DNA from: Bradyrhizobium guangdongense
Lineage (GTDB): Bacteria > Pseudomonadota > Alphaproteobacteria > Rhizobiales > Xanthobacteraceae
Length of the DNA stretch: 64,000 nucleotides
Assembly (NCBI RefSeq): GCF_004114975.1
Contig: NZ_CP030051.1
Span: 3,348,001 to 3,412,000 of the forward strand
Direction of reading: 5' to 3'
Below, in pieces: positions 17,780 to 26,450 of the stretch. The notes under the pieces were generated by a model, which saw nothing but the letters and a program-made list of their open reading frames with translations, was not told the origin of the DNA and made no database searches. The position numbers and the translations under genes were made by a program. How positions within the stretch are numbered: position 1 is the stretch's first letter; every line of letters starts with the position of its first letter.

Positions 17780-18022
17780 ATGCGTATATTGGCGTCGGTG
17801 GCGGTGGTCTCGTGCTTCGTTGCCCTGCCGTGCTCTGCCCAAACAATCCTCAAATCCGAGCCTCTGATGTTGGCACCTTATGAGGTCGCCTTCGTGAGGG
17901 ACGCCTCCTGTCCGTCGGGGCAGGTCCTCAAGGTGACGGGAGCGATCCGCGGGCTGCACCGTCGCAAGACCTGTGTGGCCCTCCCCGGTGAGCAGGCTTC
18001 GCTGGCGACCGCCACGCCCTGA
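17780..18022 (+). CDS. small secreted protein, DUF6719-like
   Basis: An 80-residue protein with a signal peptide (cut near C-S-A-Q). A short mature part has two Cys (A-S-C-P-S-G-Q and K-T-C-V) and a K-V-T-G motif. The pattern (secreted, E-P-x-x-L, D-x-x-C-P-x-G, K-V-T-G) resembles the DUF6719 family of bradyrhizobial secreted proteins as I recall it. The frame is open from 17612, but ATG 17780 starts the signal peptide. Function unknown. Confidence 0.65.
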   Translation: MRILASVAVVSCFVALPCSAQTILKSEPLMLAPYEVAFVRDASCPSGQVLKVTGAIRGLHRRKTCVALPGEQASLATATP

Positions 18023-18093
18023 GGCACGATCGCGGAAGGTGCGAAGCGGCATTCCGTGATGATCGTGCGACCTGGCTGCCGGCCTTCGACGGC

Positions 18094-18348
18094 TCACGAA
18101 CTGAGCTGAAGCTCCATCCTGGATTCCCGCTCGGCATCCGCTTTGTTCTTGGCCGGATCCTCCCCCTGGGCGGCCGGGCAGGATTTGATCTCATAGTCGT
18201 TGTCGAGCATCCGGCGCGGACCGTGCCGCTCCTCATCGGTGCCGACATCCACGACCAAGCCGCTCCGTTGCGCGAGCTTCCAGACGTCGGCTTCGTCAGG
18301 ATAGGCTTTGCTGATCTGGCTGTCGTTGCAGAACAGGGCGTAGGGCAT
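18094..18348 (-). CDS. hypothetical cytoplasmic small protein
   Basis: An 84-residue protein beginning M-P-Y-A-L-F-C-N-D-S-Q-I-S-K-A-Y, with an acidic/polar C-terminal half (A-K-N-K-A-D-A-E-R-E-S). Codon usage fits the surrounding core genes. No membrane segment or known motif is seen. The beginning resembles small proteins that recur in rhizobial genomes, but I cannot name a family. Confidence 0.6.
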   Translation of the reverse strand: MPYALFCNDSQISKAYPDEADVWKLAQRSGLVVDVGTDEERHGPRRMLDNDYEIKSCPAAQGEDPAKNKADAERESRMELQLSS

Positions 18349-18512
18349 GCTTTCCGCTCCGGGAAAGCGCGTTAACGAAGCTAGACAGCGAGGAGTTCCA
18401 GATTGATCACGGGAGCGTGATCGAAGGCGCCAGAGAGCCAGGATCTGAGTCCTTAACGAGTCCTGAATCCCCCAAAAAAGAAACTTTGGGACTCATTTGG
18501 CGGAATCAGCGG

Positions 18513-18632
18513 ATGTTTCCGGCCATGACGACCGACCTGAAAACCTGCTGCGGGCACATGCTCCTGCCACTCACGCTGGCACTGTTTGGCGCCTGCGCAG
18601 CCAATCTCTGGCTGGTTTGGTCTTGGTTGTAG
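18513..18632 (+). CDS. possible 39-residue membrane peptide
   Basis: A short frame from ATG 18513 encodes a Cys-containing N-terminus (T-C-C-G-H-M) and one hydrophobic segment (L-L-P-L-T-L-A-L-F-G-A) ending W-L-V-W-S-W-L. An inner ATG at 18525 is possible. The ribosome site is weak. It is listed because it fills the gap between two genes and has a plausible transmembrane segment, but chance is a real alternative. Confidence 0.35.
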   Translation: MFPAMTTDLKTCCGHMLLPLTLALFGACAANLWLVWSWL

Positions 18633-18643
18633 GTGACCCGACT

Positions 18644-19012
18644 CTACTTGGGGGGCGGGGCCGCGTCGCGGATTGCGGCGCGTAGCTTGGTCAGAGTTGC
18701 CGCGCAATAGTCCTCGCGCTCGCGCTCAAAGCGCTCCTGATGTTTTCTGAAACGGGCAATGCGGGCCTGCATCTCGCTGCGAAAATCGCTTGCCGAGGAT
18801 GAAGGGGCGGGCAAGGGCTGGGGCGTCGGGGCAATCTGCCGCGGTGGATCCGCCTGCGGCGGTTCGAACGCAATTGTCACGGCCTGGACCGAGGCGATTT
18901 CTGCGGCCGCAGCGGTATCCGGCTGACGGAAGTCGTCCTTCCTTCCGGAGACTGATTGCACGAAGGCCAGTGTCTGCGCGATCAGTGCGTCGCGCTCTCT
19001 GATCCACTTCAT
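18644..19012 (-). CDS. hypothetical protein with C-terminal coiled coil
   Basis: A 122-residue protein: a short helical N-terminus (M-K-W-I-R-E-R-D-A-L-I-A-Q-T), a Pro-rich middle (P-P-Q-A-D-P-P-R and P-T-P-Q-P-L-P-A-P) and a strongly charged helical C-terminus (A-R-I-A-R-F-R-K-H-Q-E-R-F-E-R-E-R-E) that should form a coiled coil. ATG 19012 has GGTGGACG upstream and is preferred over an upstream frame start at 19078. Function unknown. Confidence 0.6.
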   Translation of the reverse strand: MKWIRERDALIAQTLAFVQSVSGRKDDFRQPDTAAAAEIASVQAVTIAFEPPQADPPRQIAPTPQPLPAPSSSASDFRSEMQARIARFRKHQERFEREREDYCAATLTKLRAAIRDAAPPPK

Positions 19013-19117
19013 CGTCCACCACCCTGTTGGGACTATTTCACCAAAGCAGGGCGGCCGAATCAAGCAGACTGTCCGCAAGGGATTGCATATTTTTCCCGGA
19101 CGCCCGACATTAGAGGG

Positions 19118-19288
19118 ATGGATTCCAAGGTCGAACCGTCAGACGAAGCGCAGGGGCTGCGGCTCGTGCGCGCCTTTCTCTCCCTTCCGCCTGACAAGCG
19201 GGCGGAGGTGATCGCGTTCGTCGAGGATCTTGTTGTGCGCGTCCATGCCGGGCCCGACGATGGCCAAGATGTCTCACTGGATCGCTAG
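19118..19288 (+). CDS. small acidic helical protein
   Basis: A 56-residue protein from ATG 19118 (AGAGGG upstream): M-D-S-K-V-E-P-S-D-E-A followed by L-V-R-A-F-L-S-L-P-P-D-K-R-A-E-V-I, a helix-turn pattern often seen at the C-terminal end of small regulatory proteins. It is transcribed divergently from the coiled-coil gene. Function unknown, and the small size limits confidence. Confidence 0.5.
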   Translation: MDSKVEPSDEAQGLRLVRAFLSLPPDKRAEVIAFVEDLVVRVHAGPDDGQDVSLDR

Positions 19289-19498
19289 TCCGATTAACGC
19301 TGCTCGACTTTGAAATCGCCTAACGCCTCAAAAGTGGGCTCAAGCTTACGTGAGGCTTACCAACGAACGCTGATTGGGTATTTCTTCGTAATCCTATTCC
19401 GCGCATTTACTATCAAATGTTAATTTCCCCTCTCTCAAATGCTGCCGACCAGTCGTTCCGATTCTGGAACCGGGCATTGCGAATGGACAGCGGCTGCG

Positions 19499-21196
19499 AT
19501 GAGCCTTTTGAACAATTTGAAAATCGTGTGGAAGGTTGCGCTGATCGTGGCCGTGATGGGCTGCGCGTTGATTGCGGTCGCCACTTTTGGGACGCGCGAG
19601 CTTTCGGCGACCGTCGATGGATTCAGCGAACTTGCGGCCGCGCAGTCCTCCGCACTCAACCTCACGCGGGCGCAGCGCCGCGCCGAGACCTATCACGCGG
19701 CTCTCTATGCGGTCCTGACTGAGACGACGGAGGCGGGCAACGCCAATCGCCTCAAGATCGCAAGCCAGAACCGCGACGAAATCCGTCAATATCTCGAGGC
19801 GGCGGAGCAGGATGATGCCTCTCGTGCGAGCCAGATCAAGAGCATCGGCGACCAGCTGAAAGCAGTGTTCGCCGGCTGCGATCCGGTGCTGAAGGCCGGT
19901 GCGCAGGCAAGCACCCCCGAAGAAAATGCCAGGGCTGCCGAACGTGCGCACAAGGAGTGCGACCCGATCATGGATGCGGCCCTCGCACGCATCGCCGAGT
20001 TCGTGACCGAGACTGCTCTTTCCGCGAGCAAACGCAAGGACGCGATCAATCGCGACTCCAAATCAGCGATCTGGACCGTGATGAGCGTCAGCGCCGGGGG
20101 CCTGATCGTCGGTATCGCAATCGCGCTCTTCATCGGCCTCGTGGCGATGTCGAAGCCGATTGCCCGGCTCAAGCTCGCCATGGAGGGCTTGGCTCGGAAT
20201 GACCTTACGACCGAAGTGCCCGAGAAGGATCGCCGCGACGAGATCGGCGACATGGCCAAGACCGTCGAGGTGTTCAAGACGAATGCGCTCGAGGTGGAGC
20301 GGCTCAAGGCAGCGCAGGTGGAAGCCGAGAAGCAGGCTGCCGAGCAGCGCCGACGCGACTTGTTCAATCTGGCCGACGGCTTCGAGCGTGCGGTCGGCGA
20401 GATCATCGACACCGTCGGATCCGCCTCCACCGAGCTCGAAGCGTCGTCCTCGACGCTGGCCACCACCGCGCAGCGCGCGCAGGAGCTGACCTCGGTCGTT
20501 GCGGTTGCCTCGGGCGAAGCCACCGGCAACGTCCAGTCAGTGGCGACCGCGACGGAGGAATTGTCGTCGTCGGTGAACGAGATCAGCCGGCAGGTGCAGG
20601 AATCCGCGCGGATGGCGAGCGAGGCCGTCAACCAGGCACGCACCACGACTGAACGGGTCAGCGAACTCTCGATTGCGGCCACGCGCATCGGCGACGTTGT
20701 CGAACTCATCAACACCATTGCGGGCCAGACGAATCTGCTGGCGCTGAACGCGACGATCGAGGCGGCGCGGGCCGGCGAGGCCGGCCGTGGCTTCGCCGTC
20801 GTCGCCTCCGAGGTGAAGACTCTGGCCGAGCAGACCGCGAAGGCCACCGGCGAGATCAGCCAGCAGATCTCCGGCATCCAGAACGCTACCCAGGAATCGG
20901 TGACGGCGATCCGCGGCATCTCGGCGACGATCGAGCGGCTGTCCGAGGTATCCTCGACTATTGCCGCTGCCGTCGAGGAGCAGGGCGCGGCGACCCAGGA
21001 GATCTCGCGCAACGTACAGCAGGCCGCGCACGGCACCCAGCAGGTCTCGACCAACATCACCGACGTACAGCGCGGCGCGGCCGAGACCGGTTCGGCTTCC
21101 TCACAGGTGCTCTCGACCGCGAAGATGCTGGCTACCGACAGCACCCGGCTGAAGGACGAAGTCGGAAAATTCCTGCAGACGGTCCGCGCCGCCTGA
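19499..21196 (+). CDS. methyl-accepting chemotaxis protein
   Basis: A 565-residue chemoreceptor. TM1 spans residues 11-30 and a roughly 160-residue helical periplasmic sensor domain (four-helix-bundle type) follows. TM2 is at about 191-215, then a HAMP linker (to about 270) and the cytoplasmic signalling domain with the tip sequence [19 protein letters not shown]. It relays ligand binding to CheA/CheW. ATG 19499 is chosen because it starts the short cytoplasmic N-terminus before TM1, although the frame is open from 19439. The ligand is unknown. No che genes are adjacent, so it is a dispersed receptor. Confidence 0.95.
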   Translation: MSLLNNLKIVWKVALIVAVMGCALIAVATFGTRELSATVDGFSELAAAQSSALNLTRAQRRAETYHAALYAVLTETTEAGNANRLKIASQNRDEIRQYLEAAEQDDASRASQIKSIGDQLKAVFAGCDPVLKAGAQASTPEENARAAERAHKECDPIMDAALARIAEFVTETALSASKRKDAINRDSKSAIWTVMSVSAGGLIVGIAIALFIGLVAMSKPIARLKLAMEGLARNDLTTEVPEKDRRDEIGDMAKTVEVFKTNALEVERLKAAQVEAEKQAAEQRRRDLFNLADGFERAVGEIIDTVGSASTELEASSSTLATTAQRAQELTSVVAVASGEATGNVQSVATATEELSSSVNEISRQVQESARMASEAVNQARTTTERVSELSIAATRIGDVVELINTIAGQTNLLALNATIEAARAGEAGRGFAVVASEVKTLAEQTAKATGEISQQISGIQNATQESVTAIRGISATIERLSEVSSTIAAAVEEQGAATQEISRNVQQAAHGTQQVSTNITDVQRGAAETGSASSQVLSTAKMLATDSTRLKDEVGKFLQTVRAA

Positions 21197-21248
21197 GCGG
21201 CGACAAAACAGGATTCTGCGGTTTCGGGTCTCGTTAGGCCGGCTGGGG

Positions 21249-22004
21249 TCAGGCCGCGAGTTTGGCCTGGAAGAACCGCGTGATCCGATTGATCGCGTCT
21301 GCTGTCATCGGGTCGGTGTCGGAGAAGTCAAAGCCGTGGCCCTTGCCTGGATAGGGTACAAATTCGGTCGCGGCGCCGACCGACTTGCCGAGCGCGACCA
21401 GCTCCCGTCCTTCCGAGATCGAGACGTTCTTGTCGGCCTCGCCATGCAATGCGATCAGCGGCGGCAGGTGCTTGACCTTGGCGGCCATCGCCGCGGGTAT
21501 GCCGCCATAGAGCACCGCGAGAGCTGCAACGCGATTGTCGCGCGCAGCGGCCTCGGCAGCGATGTAGCTGCCTAACGAGAAGCCGAGCAGGCCGACGCGA
21601 CCTGAGCTGTCAGAGCGGCCAAGCACGGCCGTCACGGTGGCGGCGACCGCATCGGCCCAGCCGTCGTACCGCGTCTTCTCATAGGCCACGCGGTCTTCAC
21701 GCGCGGCGGATGCCAGCATCGCCGTATCGGCAGGCGTCATGTAGTGGAGAAAATAAGTGTCGATGCCCCGCGCCGTCAGCGCGTCGGCATAGCGTTCGTA
21801 AGCGCGGGGCTTGAGCTCGATGGCGCGGGCGCCATGCAATACGATCACGGCAGGACGTTTCGCGTCGGCCGCGGCCGCATAACGCGATACTGGGAGGCAG
21901 TCATGGCCGGAGGTGACGCTGAACTGTTCGCCCGGCGCGCCGCGTGCGGCGACGGGCGACAGTAGCACCGCGATGGCGGCAAGAGCCGTGCGTCGGCTGA
22001 TCAT
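21249..22004 (-). CDS. exported dienelactone-hydrolase-like alpha/beta hydrolase
   Basis: A 251-residue alpha/beta hydrolase with an N-terminal export signal that includes a twin Arg (M-I-S-R-R-T-A-L-A-A). The nucleophile elbow is G-F-S-L-G-S (Ser about 143) and the catalytic His lies in G-K-G-H-G-F-D; the oxyanion strand is V-I-V-L-H-G. It matches the dienelactone hydrolase (COG0412) family, although Ser replaces the Cys of classical dienelactone hydrolases, so esterase activity is more likely. Upstream start 22055 is possible, but ATG 22004 sits directly at the signal sequence. Confidence 0.8.
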   Translation of the reverse strand: MISRRTALAAIAVLLSPVAARGAPGEQFSVTSGHDCLPVSRYAAAADAKRPAVIVLHGARAIELKPRAYERYADALTARGIDTYFLHYMTPADTAMLASAAREDRVAYEKTRYDGWADAVAATVTAVLGRSDSSGRVGLLGFSLGSYIAAEAAARDNRVAALAVLYGGIPAAMAAKVKHLPPLIALHGEADKNVSISEGRELVALGKSVGAATEFVPYPGKGHGFDFSDTDPMTADAINRITRFFQAKLAA

Positions 22005-22090
22005 AACGGGGCTCGCTGGAGAGACGCTTCGGATGCGATAGCTCGCATCTATCACGTCTATCGCTGCCTATACAGCGAGGCGCAAAGCGC

Positions 22091-22165
22091 TGGTGCCGGC
22101 TGAGGGGATTGAACCCCCGACCTTCGGTTTACAAAACCGCTGCTCTACCGCTGAGCTAAGCCGGC
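22091..22165 (-). tRNA. tRNA-Thr (anticodon TGT)
   Basis: On the minus strand the acceptor GCCGGCT (from 22165) pairs with AGCCGGC next to discriminator A, and CCA is encoded (22091-22093). The D-arm is TAGCTCAGCGGTAGAGCA, the anticodon loop TTTGTAA gives TGT, and the T-arm GGGGGTTCAATCCCC is complete. The outermost anticodon-stem pair is a G-A mismatch by my reading, otherwise the cloverleaf is regular. Confidence 0.95.
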
Positions 22166-22268
22166 GATGCCCAAGGGAAGCGGGCAGGGGCCGGCATGCG
22201 CAGGGCTGCCCGCCCGCGCGTCGCAATATCAGACTTGGTTGGAAAGTGCCAGAACCCGCGTGGGCAGA

Positions 22269-22295
22269 AACAGGCGGCCCTGATGGCCGCCTGTT
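22269..22295 (-). terminator. terminator hairpin of the gene at 22320
   Basis: AACAGGCGGCC, loop CTGAT, GGCCGCCTGTT form a perfect 11-bp stem, starting 25 bp downstream of the minus-strand gene. On the minus strand it ends in CTGTTTCTG. Confidence 0.75.
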
Positions 22296-22319
22296 GCCGC
22301 GTACGCCACCTGAATCGGT

Positions 22320-22784
22320 TTACTGGCAGATATGCCGGCGGCCGTCCTCGCCCTTGAACCAGGTACCGGGCGTACAGACGAAGCCGTTGCGCTGGGCGTA
22401 GCTGCGGGTGTCCCAACCGCGATTGTCCCAGCCACGGTTGTCGTAGGCGTAGCTGTTGTCCATGGCGCGGAACGGCGCGGTTGCGATCGCACCCGCCGTC
22501 CCGATCGCAGCGCCTGCGACGCCCGCGGCAACATCGGTCGGCCAGAAGCCGGTGCGGCTCCTGTTCCAATCATTGTTCCAATCGCCATCGGCATGTCGAT
22601 AGGCGATGCGGCGGTGGCGATAGCCGCTATCCGTGTACGGGTTGCCCGGTCCGACATTCGAGCAGTTGGCGTTCGGGAATTGCGCCGCGCACCGGCCGGG
22701 ATTGGTGACGACGGCCTGCGCCATGGCGGAGCCTGCCAACATGGTTGCTGCGATCGCCGTGGCTCCAAGAAGTTTGACGTTCAT
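22320..22784 (-). CDS. secreted hypothetical protein with Trp/Asp/Arg-rich repeats
   Basis: A 154-residue protein with a signal peptide (residues 1-22, ending A-M-A-Q). A hydrophobic glycine-rich segment (V-A-A-G-V-A-G-A-A-I-G-T-A-G-A) resembles a glycine-zipper motif. There is an Asn/Arg/Trp/Asp repeat (N-R-G-W-D-N-R-G-W-D), and the C-terminus ends G-E-D-G-R-R-H-I-C-Q. Several Cys suggest disulfides. Similar small secreted proteins are frequent in Bradyrhizobium. Function unknown; an envelope location is inferred. Confidence 0.75.
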   Translation of the reverse strand: MNVKLLGATAIAATMLAGSAMAQAVVTNPGRCAAQFPNANCSNVGPGNPYTDSGYRHRRIAYRHADGDWNNDWNRSRTGFWPTDVAAGVAGAAIGTAGAIATAPFRAMDNSYAYDNRGWDNRGWDTRSYAQRNGFVCTPGTWFKGEDGRRHICQ

Positions 22785-23073
22785 GGTGTTTGTCTCCCGT
22801 CTTTTGATTTGACCGGGGCTTAAATGCTGACGGCGTTGGACGTTCCGGCGAAACCGTTTCTTTTTCGCGCGTCGAAGGTCACACGGATGTGAGCTGGTGG
22901 ACTGGGCTCAGGCAGCGAGTCCCTGCGCTGTTAACGCTTCGCTAGTGAGCGTTGCAGCATTTGAGCGAGGCGCGATCCTTACGCGTTAGGCTTACCGGAA
23001 TTTGGTGAGCTGTCCTTAACCCTCTCTGCGTCGGTATCGGTTAGGTTGTGTTCCGGATAACCGGAACCCTTCC

Positions 23074-23553
23074 ATGCGCGCATCCGCGCTTGCCGCCTTT
23101 CTGATCGGACTGCCCGCGACGGCCTTTGCCGGCGGCGGCTTCGACATCGTCGTGCCCGGCCGTCCCGGCGTGCCCATCATCATCAACAATATCGATGCGT
23201 CCTACAGCGTGGTCGAAAGTGTCTGGGGTCTCGGCAAGAACGTCCAGGTGCAGCCCACCATCTACGGCGGACGCTACGTGGCGGAACGGCAGCCCAGCGA
23301 GGTCGGCCATTATTACCCCAGCATGGGCCTGCAGCCCGGCTATGGCCGCCTCGAGGTCGAGCCGCCCGCGCACCGCAAATTGCCGCAGCCGGCCGAGAGC
23401 TATCAGCGGAGCTGGGGCGCATCGTCCGCGCCGCTGCCGCCGCAAATGGATGTGCCGGTCAATCCGCCGCCGGTGATCCTCGCGCCCGAGATCAACGACT
23501 ATCCGCGGCGCCCGCGACCGCACACGGAAATGCCCGGCAGGCCGCCGGGATAA
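23074..23553 (+). CDS. secreted proline-rich hypothetical protein
   Basis: A 159-residue protein with a signal peptide (cut near A-F-A-G-G). An N-terminal domain contains P-G-R-P-G-V-P-I-I-I-N, and a long Pro-rich C-terminal part (P-L-P-P-Q-M-D-V-P-V-N-P-P-P) looks extended and disordered. It is followed 44 bp later by the YGYG-rich protein gene and the two probably form one transcript ending at the terminator at 24114. Function unknown. Confidence 0.75.
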   Translation: MRASALAAFLIGLPATAFAGGGFDIVVPGRPGVPIIINNIDASYSVVESVWGLGKNVQVQPTIYGGRYVAERQPSEVGHYYPSMGLQPGYGRLEVEPPAHRKLPQPAESYQRSWGASSAPLPPQMDVPVNPPPVILAPEINDYPRRPRPHTEMPGRPPG

Positions 23554-23597
23554 GAAACGCCAAAACTCAACAAGACGGAAATCAACAGGAGAGAGTA

Positions 23598-24092
23598 ATG
23601 CGTCAGATGATTTCGGGACTGGTCGCGGCGGCTGCCGTGATGTTCGTGGGCAGCGCGCCGGCCATGGCCTGCGGCTTCAATCCGTGCCAGCCGCTTGCGC
23701 CGGTCTTCTCCGGCTGCGACACCGGCTGCGGCGGTTACGGCTACGGCGCCGGCTATGGTTATGGCTATGAGCGCCTGGCCGAGCCGACCACGCAGTACTA
23801 CTACGTCAACCAGGGGCCGACCTACACCGGTCCCGGCGCTTTCGCGCCGTATCCGACCTACCAGGAGGACGCGGTCGTCGCGCCCGCGAACTACGGCTAC
23901 GGTTACGGTTATCGGGCGGCTGCGCCGTACGCTTATCATCACCGCCCTTACTATCGTCCGTATCGCTATGGCTACGGCCCGCGCTACGGCTATCTGCCGC
24001 GCACGCATTACGGCTATGGCCCGCGCTACGGCTACAGCCATCGCTATCAGCCGTATTACGGCGGCCATCGCGTGCTGCGCCGCTATTACTGA
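23598..24092 (+). CDS. secreted Tyr/Gly-rich repeat protein
   Basis: A 164-residue protein with a signal peptide (cut near A-M-A-C-G). An N-terminal Cys-rich part (C-G-F-N-P-C, C-D-T-G-C-G-G) is followed by repeated Y-G-Y-G and G-P-R-Y-G-Y units and a basic aromatic C-terminus (H-R-V-L-R-R-Y-Y). The ribosome site is good (AGGAGAGAGTA-ATG). The composition resembles surface or structural proteins rather than enzymes, and aromatic-rich repeats can drive self-association. Function unknown. Confidence 0.75.
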   Translation: MRQMISGLVAAAAVMFVGSAPAMACGFNPCQPLAPVFSGCDTGCGGYGYGAGYGYGYERLAEPTTQYYYVNQGPTYTGPGAFAPYPTYQEDAVVAPANYGYGYGYRAAAPYAYHHRPYYRPYRYGYGPRYGYLPRTHYGYGPRYGYSHRYQPYYGGHRVLRRYY

Positions 24093-24113
24093 TCTCTGCT
24101 CGGTTGAGCTGAC

Positions 24114-24148
24114 GAAGCGCCCGTCCGCGTGCTGCGGACGGGCGCTTC
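24114..24148 (+). terminator. strong rho-independent terminator
   Basis: GAAGCGCCCGTCCGC, loop GTGCT, GCGGACGGGCGCTTC, then ACTTTTCTT. A perfect 15-bp stem with a T-rich tail lies 21 bp after the Tyr/Gly-rich gene. Between it and 24347 nothing else is recognised. Confidence 0.92.
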
Positions 24149-24346
24149 ACTTTTCTTCGAAACAACCCCATGCACAGTAGCCGGGGACAGCGAAATCAAG
24201 GACTTGAAGCGCAATGACATCGAGATGAGGAATCATCGCGCATGGCATCATGGCTCGAGCCTGGCCACTTCTGAAAATCCGTAATTGCGCTTGACCCGTC
24301 GGGCAAAACAGGCGCATGATGGCATCGTCGGGAATGCGTGGCGCGC

Positions 24347-25177
24347 TCAGCGCTTCATCAGCCCCAGCCTGACAGCACCGACATAGAGTGAGAGCACGGC
24401 GGCATTCGAGACGTTGAGGCTCTTGATCTCCCCGGGCATGTCGAGCCGCGCCACCACGCTGCAGGTCTCGCGGGTCAATTGCCGCAGACCCTTGCCTTCG
24501 GCGCCGAGCACCAGCGCGAGCGGTTCGCGCAGCGCGACGTCGGAAAGATCCTCGCTGCCCTCGCTGTCGAGGCCGACGGTCTGGAAGCCGCGCTCGTTCA
24601 AGGCCGTCAGGGCACGCGCGAGGTTTTGCACCGATACCATCGGCACCAGCTCCAGCGCGCCGGAGGCGGCCTTGGCGAGCACGCCCGTTGCCTCCGGGCT
24701 GTGACGCGCGGTGGTGACGATCGCCTTGACCGCGAAGGCGGCGGCGGAGCGCAGGATGGCGCCGACATTGTGCGGGTCGGTGATCTGGTCGAGCACCAGC
24801 ACCATGCCTTCCTGCTTCAAGGTCTCGATGTCGGGCGAGGGCAGGGGATCGGCCTCGGCCAGCAGGCCCTGATGCACGGCGTCCGGCGAGAGCAGGCGGT
24901 CGATCTCCTGGGGCCGGACGATCTCGGGCGCGACGCGCGTATCGATGTTTTCGTCCGCCAGCCGCCGTGCGGCATTCTCGGTCAGCGTCAGCTTGCGGAT
25001 CCGGCGCTGCGGGTTGGCGAGCGCCATGGTGACCGTGTGCCAGCCATAGAGGATGACGGGTCCGTCGGGGTGCGAATCGCGGTCGCGCCAGGCCGGCCGG
25101 CCCGCCGATTTCCCGGGCTTCTTAAAGGGCTTAGACCCGCCGCGGGGCCCCTTGGGCACGAATTTTCGATCCTTCAT
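24347..25177 (-). CDS. rlmB: TrmH-family 23S rRNA (guanosine-2'-O)-methyltransferase
   Basis: A 276-residue SPOUT methyltransferase of the TrmH/RlmB type. A basic N-terminal extension (K-F-V-P-K-G-P-R-G-G and K-P-F-K-K-P-G-K) is followed by the L30e-like substrate-binding domain (Y-G-W-H-T-V). The catalytic domain has motif 1 N-V-G-A-I-L-R-S-A, motif 2 L-G-A-E-G-K-G-L and motif 3 L-N-V-S-N-A-A-V-L-S. It should methylate G2251 of 23S rRNA using SAM. ATG 25177 was chosen; an in-frame start at 25213 is possible. It is divergent from tRNA-Tyr. Confidence 0.93.
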   Translation of the reverse strand: MKDRKFVPKGPRGGSKPFKKPGKSAGRPAWRDRDSHPDGPVILYGWHTVTMALANPQRRIRKLTLTENAARRLADENIDTRVAPEIVRPQEIDRLLSPDAVHQGLLAEADPLPSPDIETLKQEGMVLVLDQITDPHNVGAILRSAAAFAVKAIVTTARHSPEATGVLAKAASGALELVPMVSVQNLARALTALNERGFQTVGLDSEGSEDLSDVALREPLALVLGAEGKGLRQLTRETCSVVARLDMPGEIKSLNVSNAAVLSLYVGAVRLGLMKR

Positions 25178-25384
25178 CCGCTCGCTTGTGTCACGGGTCC
25201 CGGAATATGGCAATTTGGATGGGGTCGGGGGCGATTTTAGCTGTCGGCCTCGGTTGACTTTGCCCCACCGCTTCGCCCATAAACGCGCCCGGTCGCGCCC
25301 CCATCCGGGCTGTCGCGGCCTTCACGTTCCATGGCCGACTTCGGTCCGCCGGCAAGGTCCGGCCCGATTGTGCTGCCGTCGAGC

Positions 25385-25470
25385 GGGGGAGTGTCCCGAG
25401 TGGCAAAGGGAGCTGACTGTAAATCAGCCGCCTCATGGCTTCGCAGGTTCGAGTCCTGCCTCCCCCACCA
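25385..25470 (+). tRNA. tRNA-Tyr (anticodon GTA)
   Basis: An 86-nt class II tRNA: acceptor GGGGGAG/CTCCCCC with discriminator A, D-arm TGTCCCGAGTGGCAAAGG, anticodon stem GCTGA/TCAGC with loop CTGTAAA (GTA), long variable arm, T-arm GCAGGTTCGAGTCCTGC, and an encoded CCA. The frameshifted accessory gene starting 147 bp downstream makes this a possible integration site. Confidence 0.96.
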
Positions 25471-25534
25471 TCTAACCGTCTGGAATGATGTATATATTTT
25501 CGTTTCTGTCCGCGCGTTAGAGCTTGGGCAGCTT

Positions 25535-25563
25535 GACCCAGCGAGCTGGGTCAGCGCTGGGTC
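25535..25563. repeat. short inverted/direct repeat cluster
   Basis: GACCCAGC (25535-25542), GCTGGGTC (25545-25552) and GCTGGGTC again (25556-25563) form two alternative hairpins just after tRNA-Tyr. The 3' part is followed by AAGAATCAAGG, without a T-run. Possible remnants of a mobile element end or a processing hairpin. Confidence 0.45.
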
Positions 25564-25617
25564 AAGAATCAAGGGAACCGCGGGTCTAGAGGTAGTTTTC
25601 AACAAGTAATCGAATCC

Positions 25618-26228
25618 TTGACCGAATCCATTCAACTAACCCCCTCTCAGGATGCGGAGCTGCATCAGAAGCGGGACAGCATGTGCTCCAATCCCACGCC
25701 GGGCCGCGTTCGAGAAATTTGCGCTCAGCTCGATATCGATGAGGCTCGGTATTCTGACCACGGTTGTCGTCCGCCGGATAACCTCTATTATCTGAACTCG
25801 GCGCGCGAGTTTTGTTCGATGAGCAAGTTCCAAATCTTGTTGCGGACAATCCGCCTCGTTGGTCTGACAAATGTTTCGGGAACGCAGAGAACTTTGGAAG
25901 GATTGTTCTACTATCTCGGCGAACTAATTGCCGCCCAGAATTACTCTGCTCAGCCGTACATGCCGGAGGTTCTCCTGGAAGGCCCGATCGCGTGCATCGG
26001 CCGGTGAAACTCTTTGTGGTCCAGCGCGGCGACCCTGGCGAAGGTCTGGCCGCAGTACATGTTAACTTCAACGGCGAGGACTTTTTTATTCGCAAGCCTC
26101 GTGTCGGCGCCCTGGATGAGGAGCGATCTCTTCAGGTGCTCGACTTCGTATCTACCGCACTCACCATGGTTACAACGAAAGATAGTCTGCCGAAGGCCAA
26201 CACGGTTAGCTTGATAGCGGTGAGATAA
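25618..26228 (+). pseudogene. frameshifted hypothetical accessory gene
   Basis: One frame (25618-26007) ends with an apparently conserved segment F-Y-Y-L-G-E-L-I-A-A-Q-N-Y and M-P-E-V-L-L-E. A second frame continues from about 25980 with V-K-L-F-V-V-Q-R-G-D-P-G-E, N-F-N-G-E-D-F-F-I and S-L-Q-V-L-D-F-V. Together they look like one uncharacterised protein family (Y-Y-L-G-E ... F-V-V-x-x-G ... V-x-x-x-G-x-x-Y-x-I ... V-L-x-x-x) that I recall from accessory regions. The shift lies between about 25975 and 26005. The proposed start is a TTG with no good ribosome site, so the 5' part may be missing as well. GC is lower than in the flanks. It is either a decayed gene or a sequencing error. Confidence 0.5.
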
Positions 26229-26450
26229 TCGACATTTGAGGTTGATGCTCGTTCGGCTTCTGTCGCTGCGGAGAAACATCAGATCGGTCGGTCATCAGTA
26301 GTGAAACGATTTCCTTCGGCCATTTGTGTTCTTGGAAGTATCGCAGAACCTTCGGATCCATCGGATCGTGGATTGCGCTTTTGGAGAGTAAAGCGGGGCG
26401 GCGGATGGCGGAGAGAAAGAAAAGTCTGACGATAGCGCCAAAACTGAAAG
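26229..26450. other. short intergenic region without recognised content
   Basis: About 220 bp of lower-GC DNA between the frameshifted gene and the Bug-type gene. No RNA gene, terminator or conserved coding frame was recognised. Confidence 0.4.
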
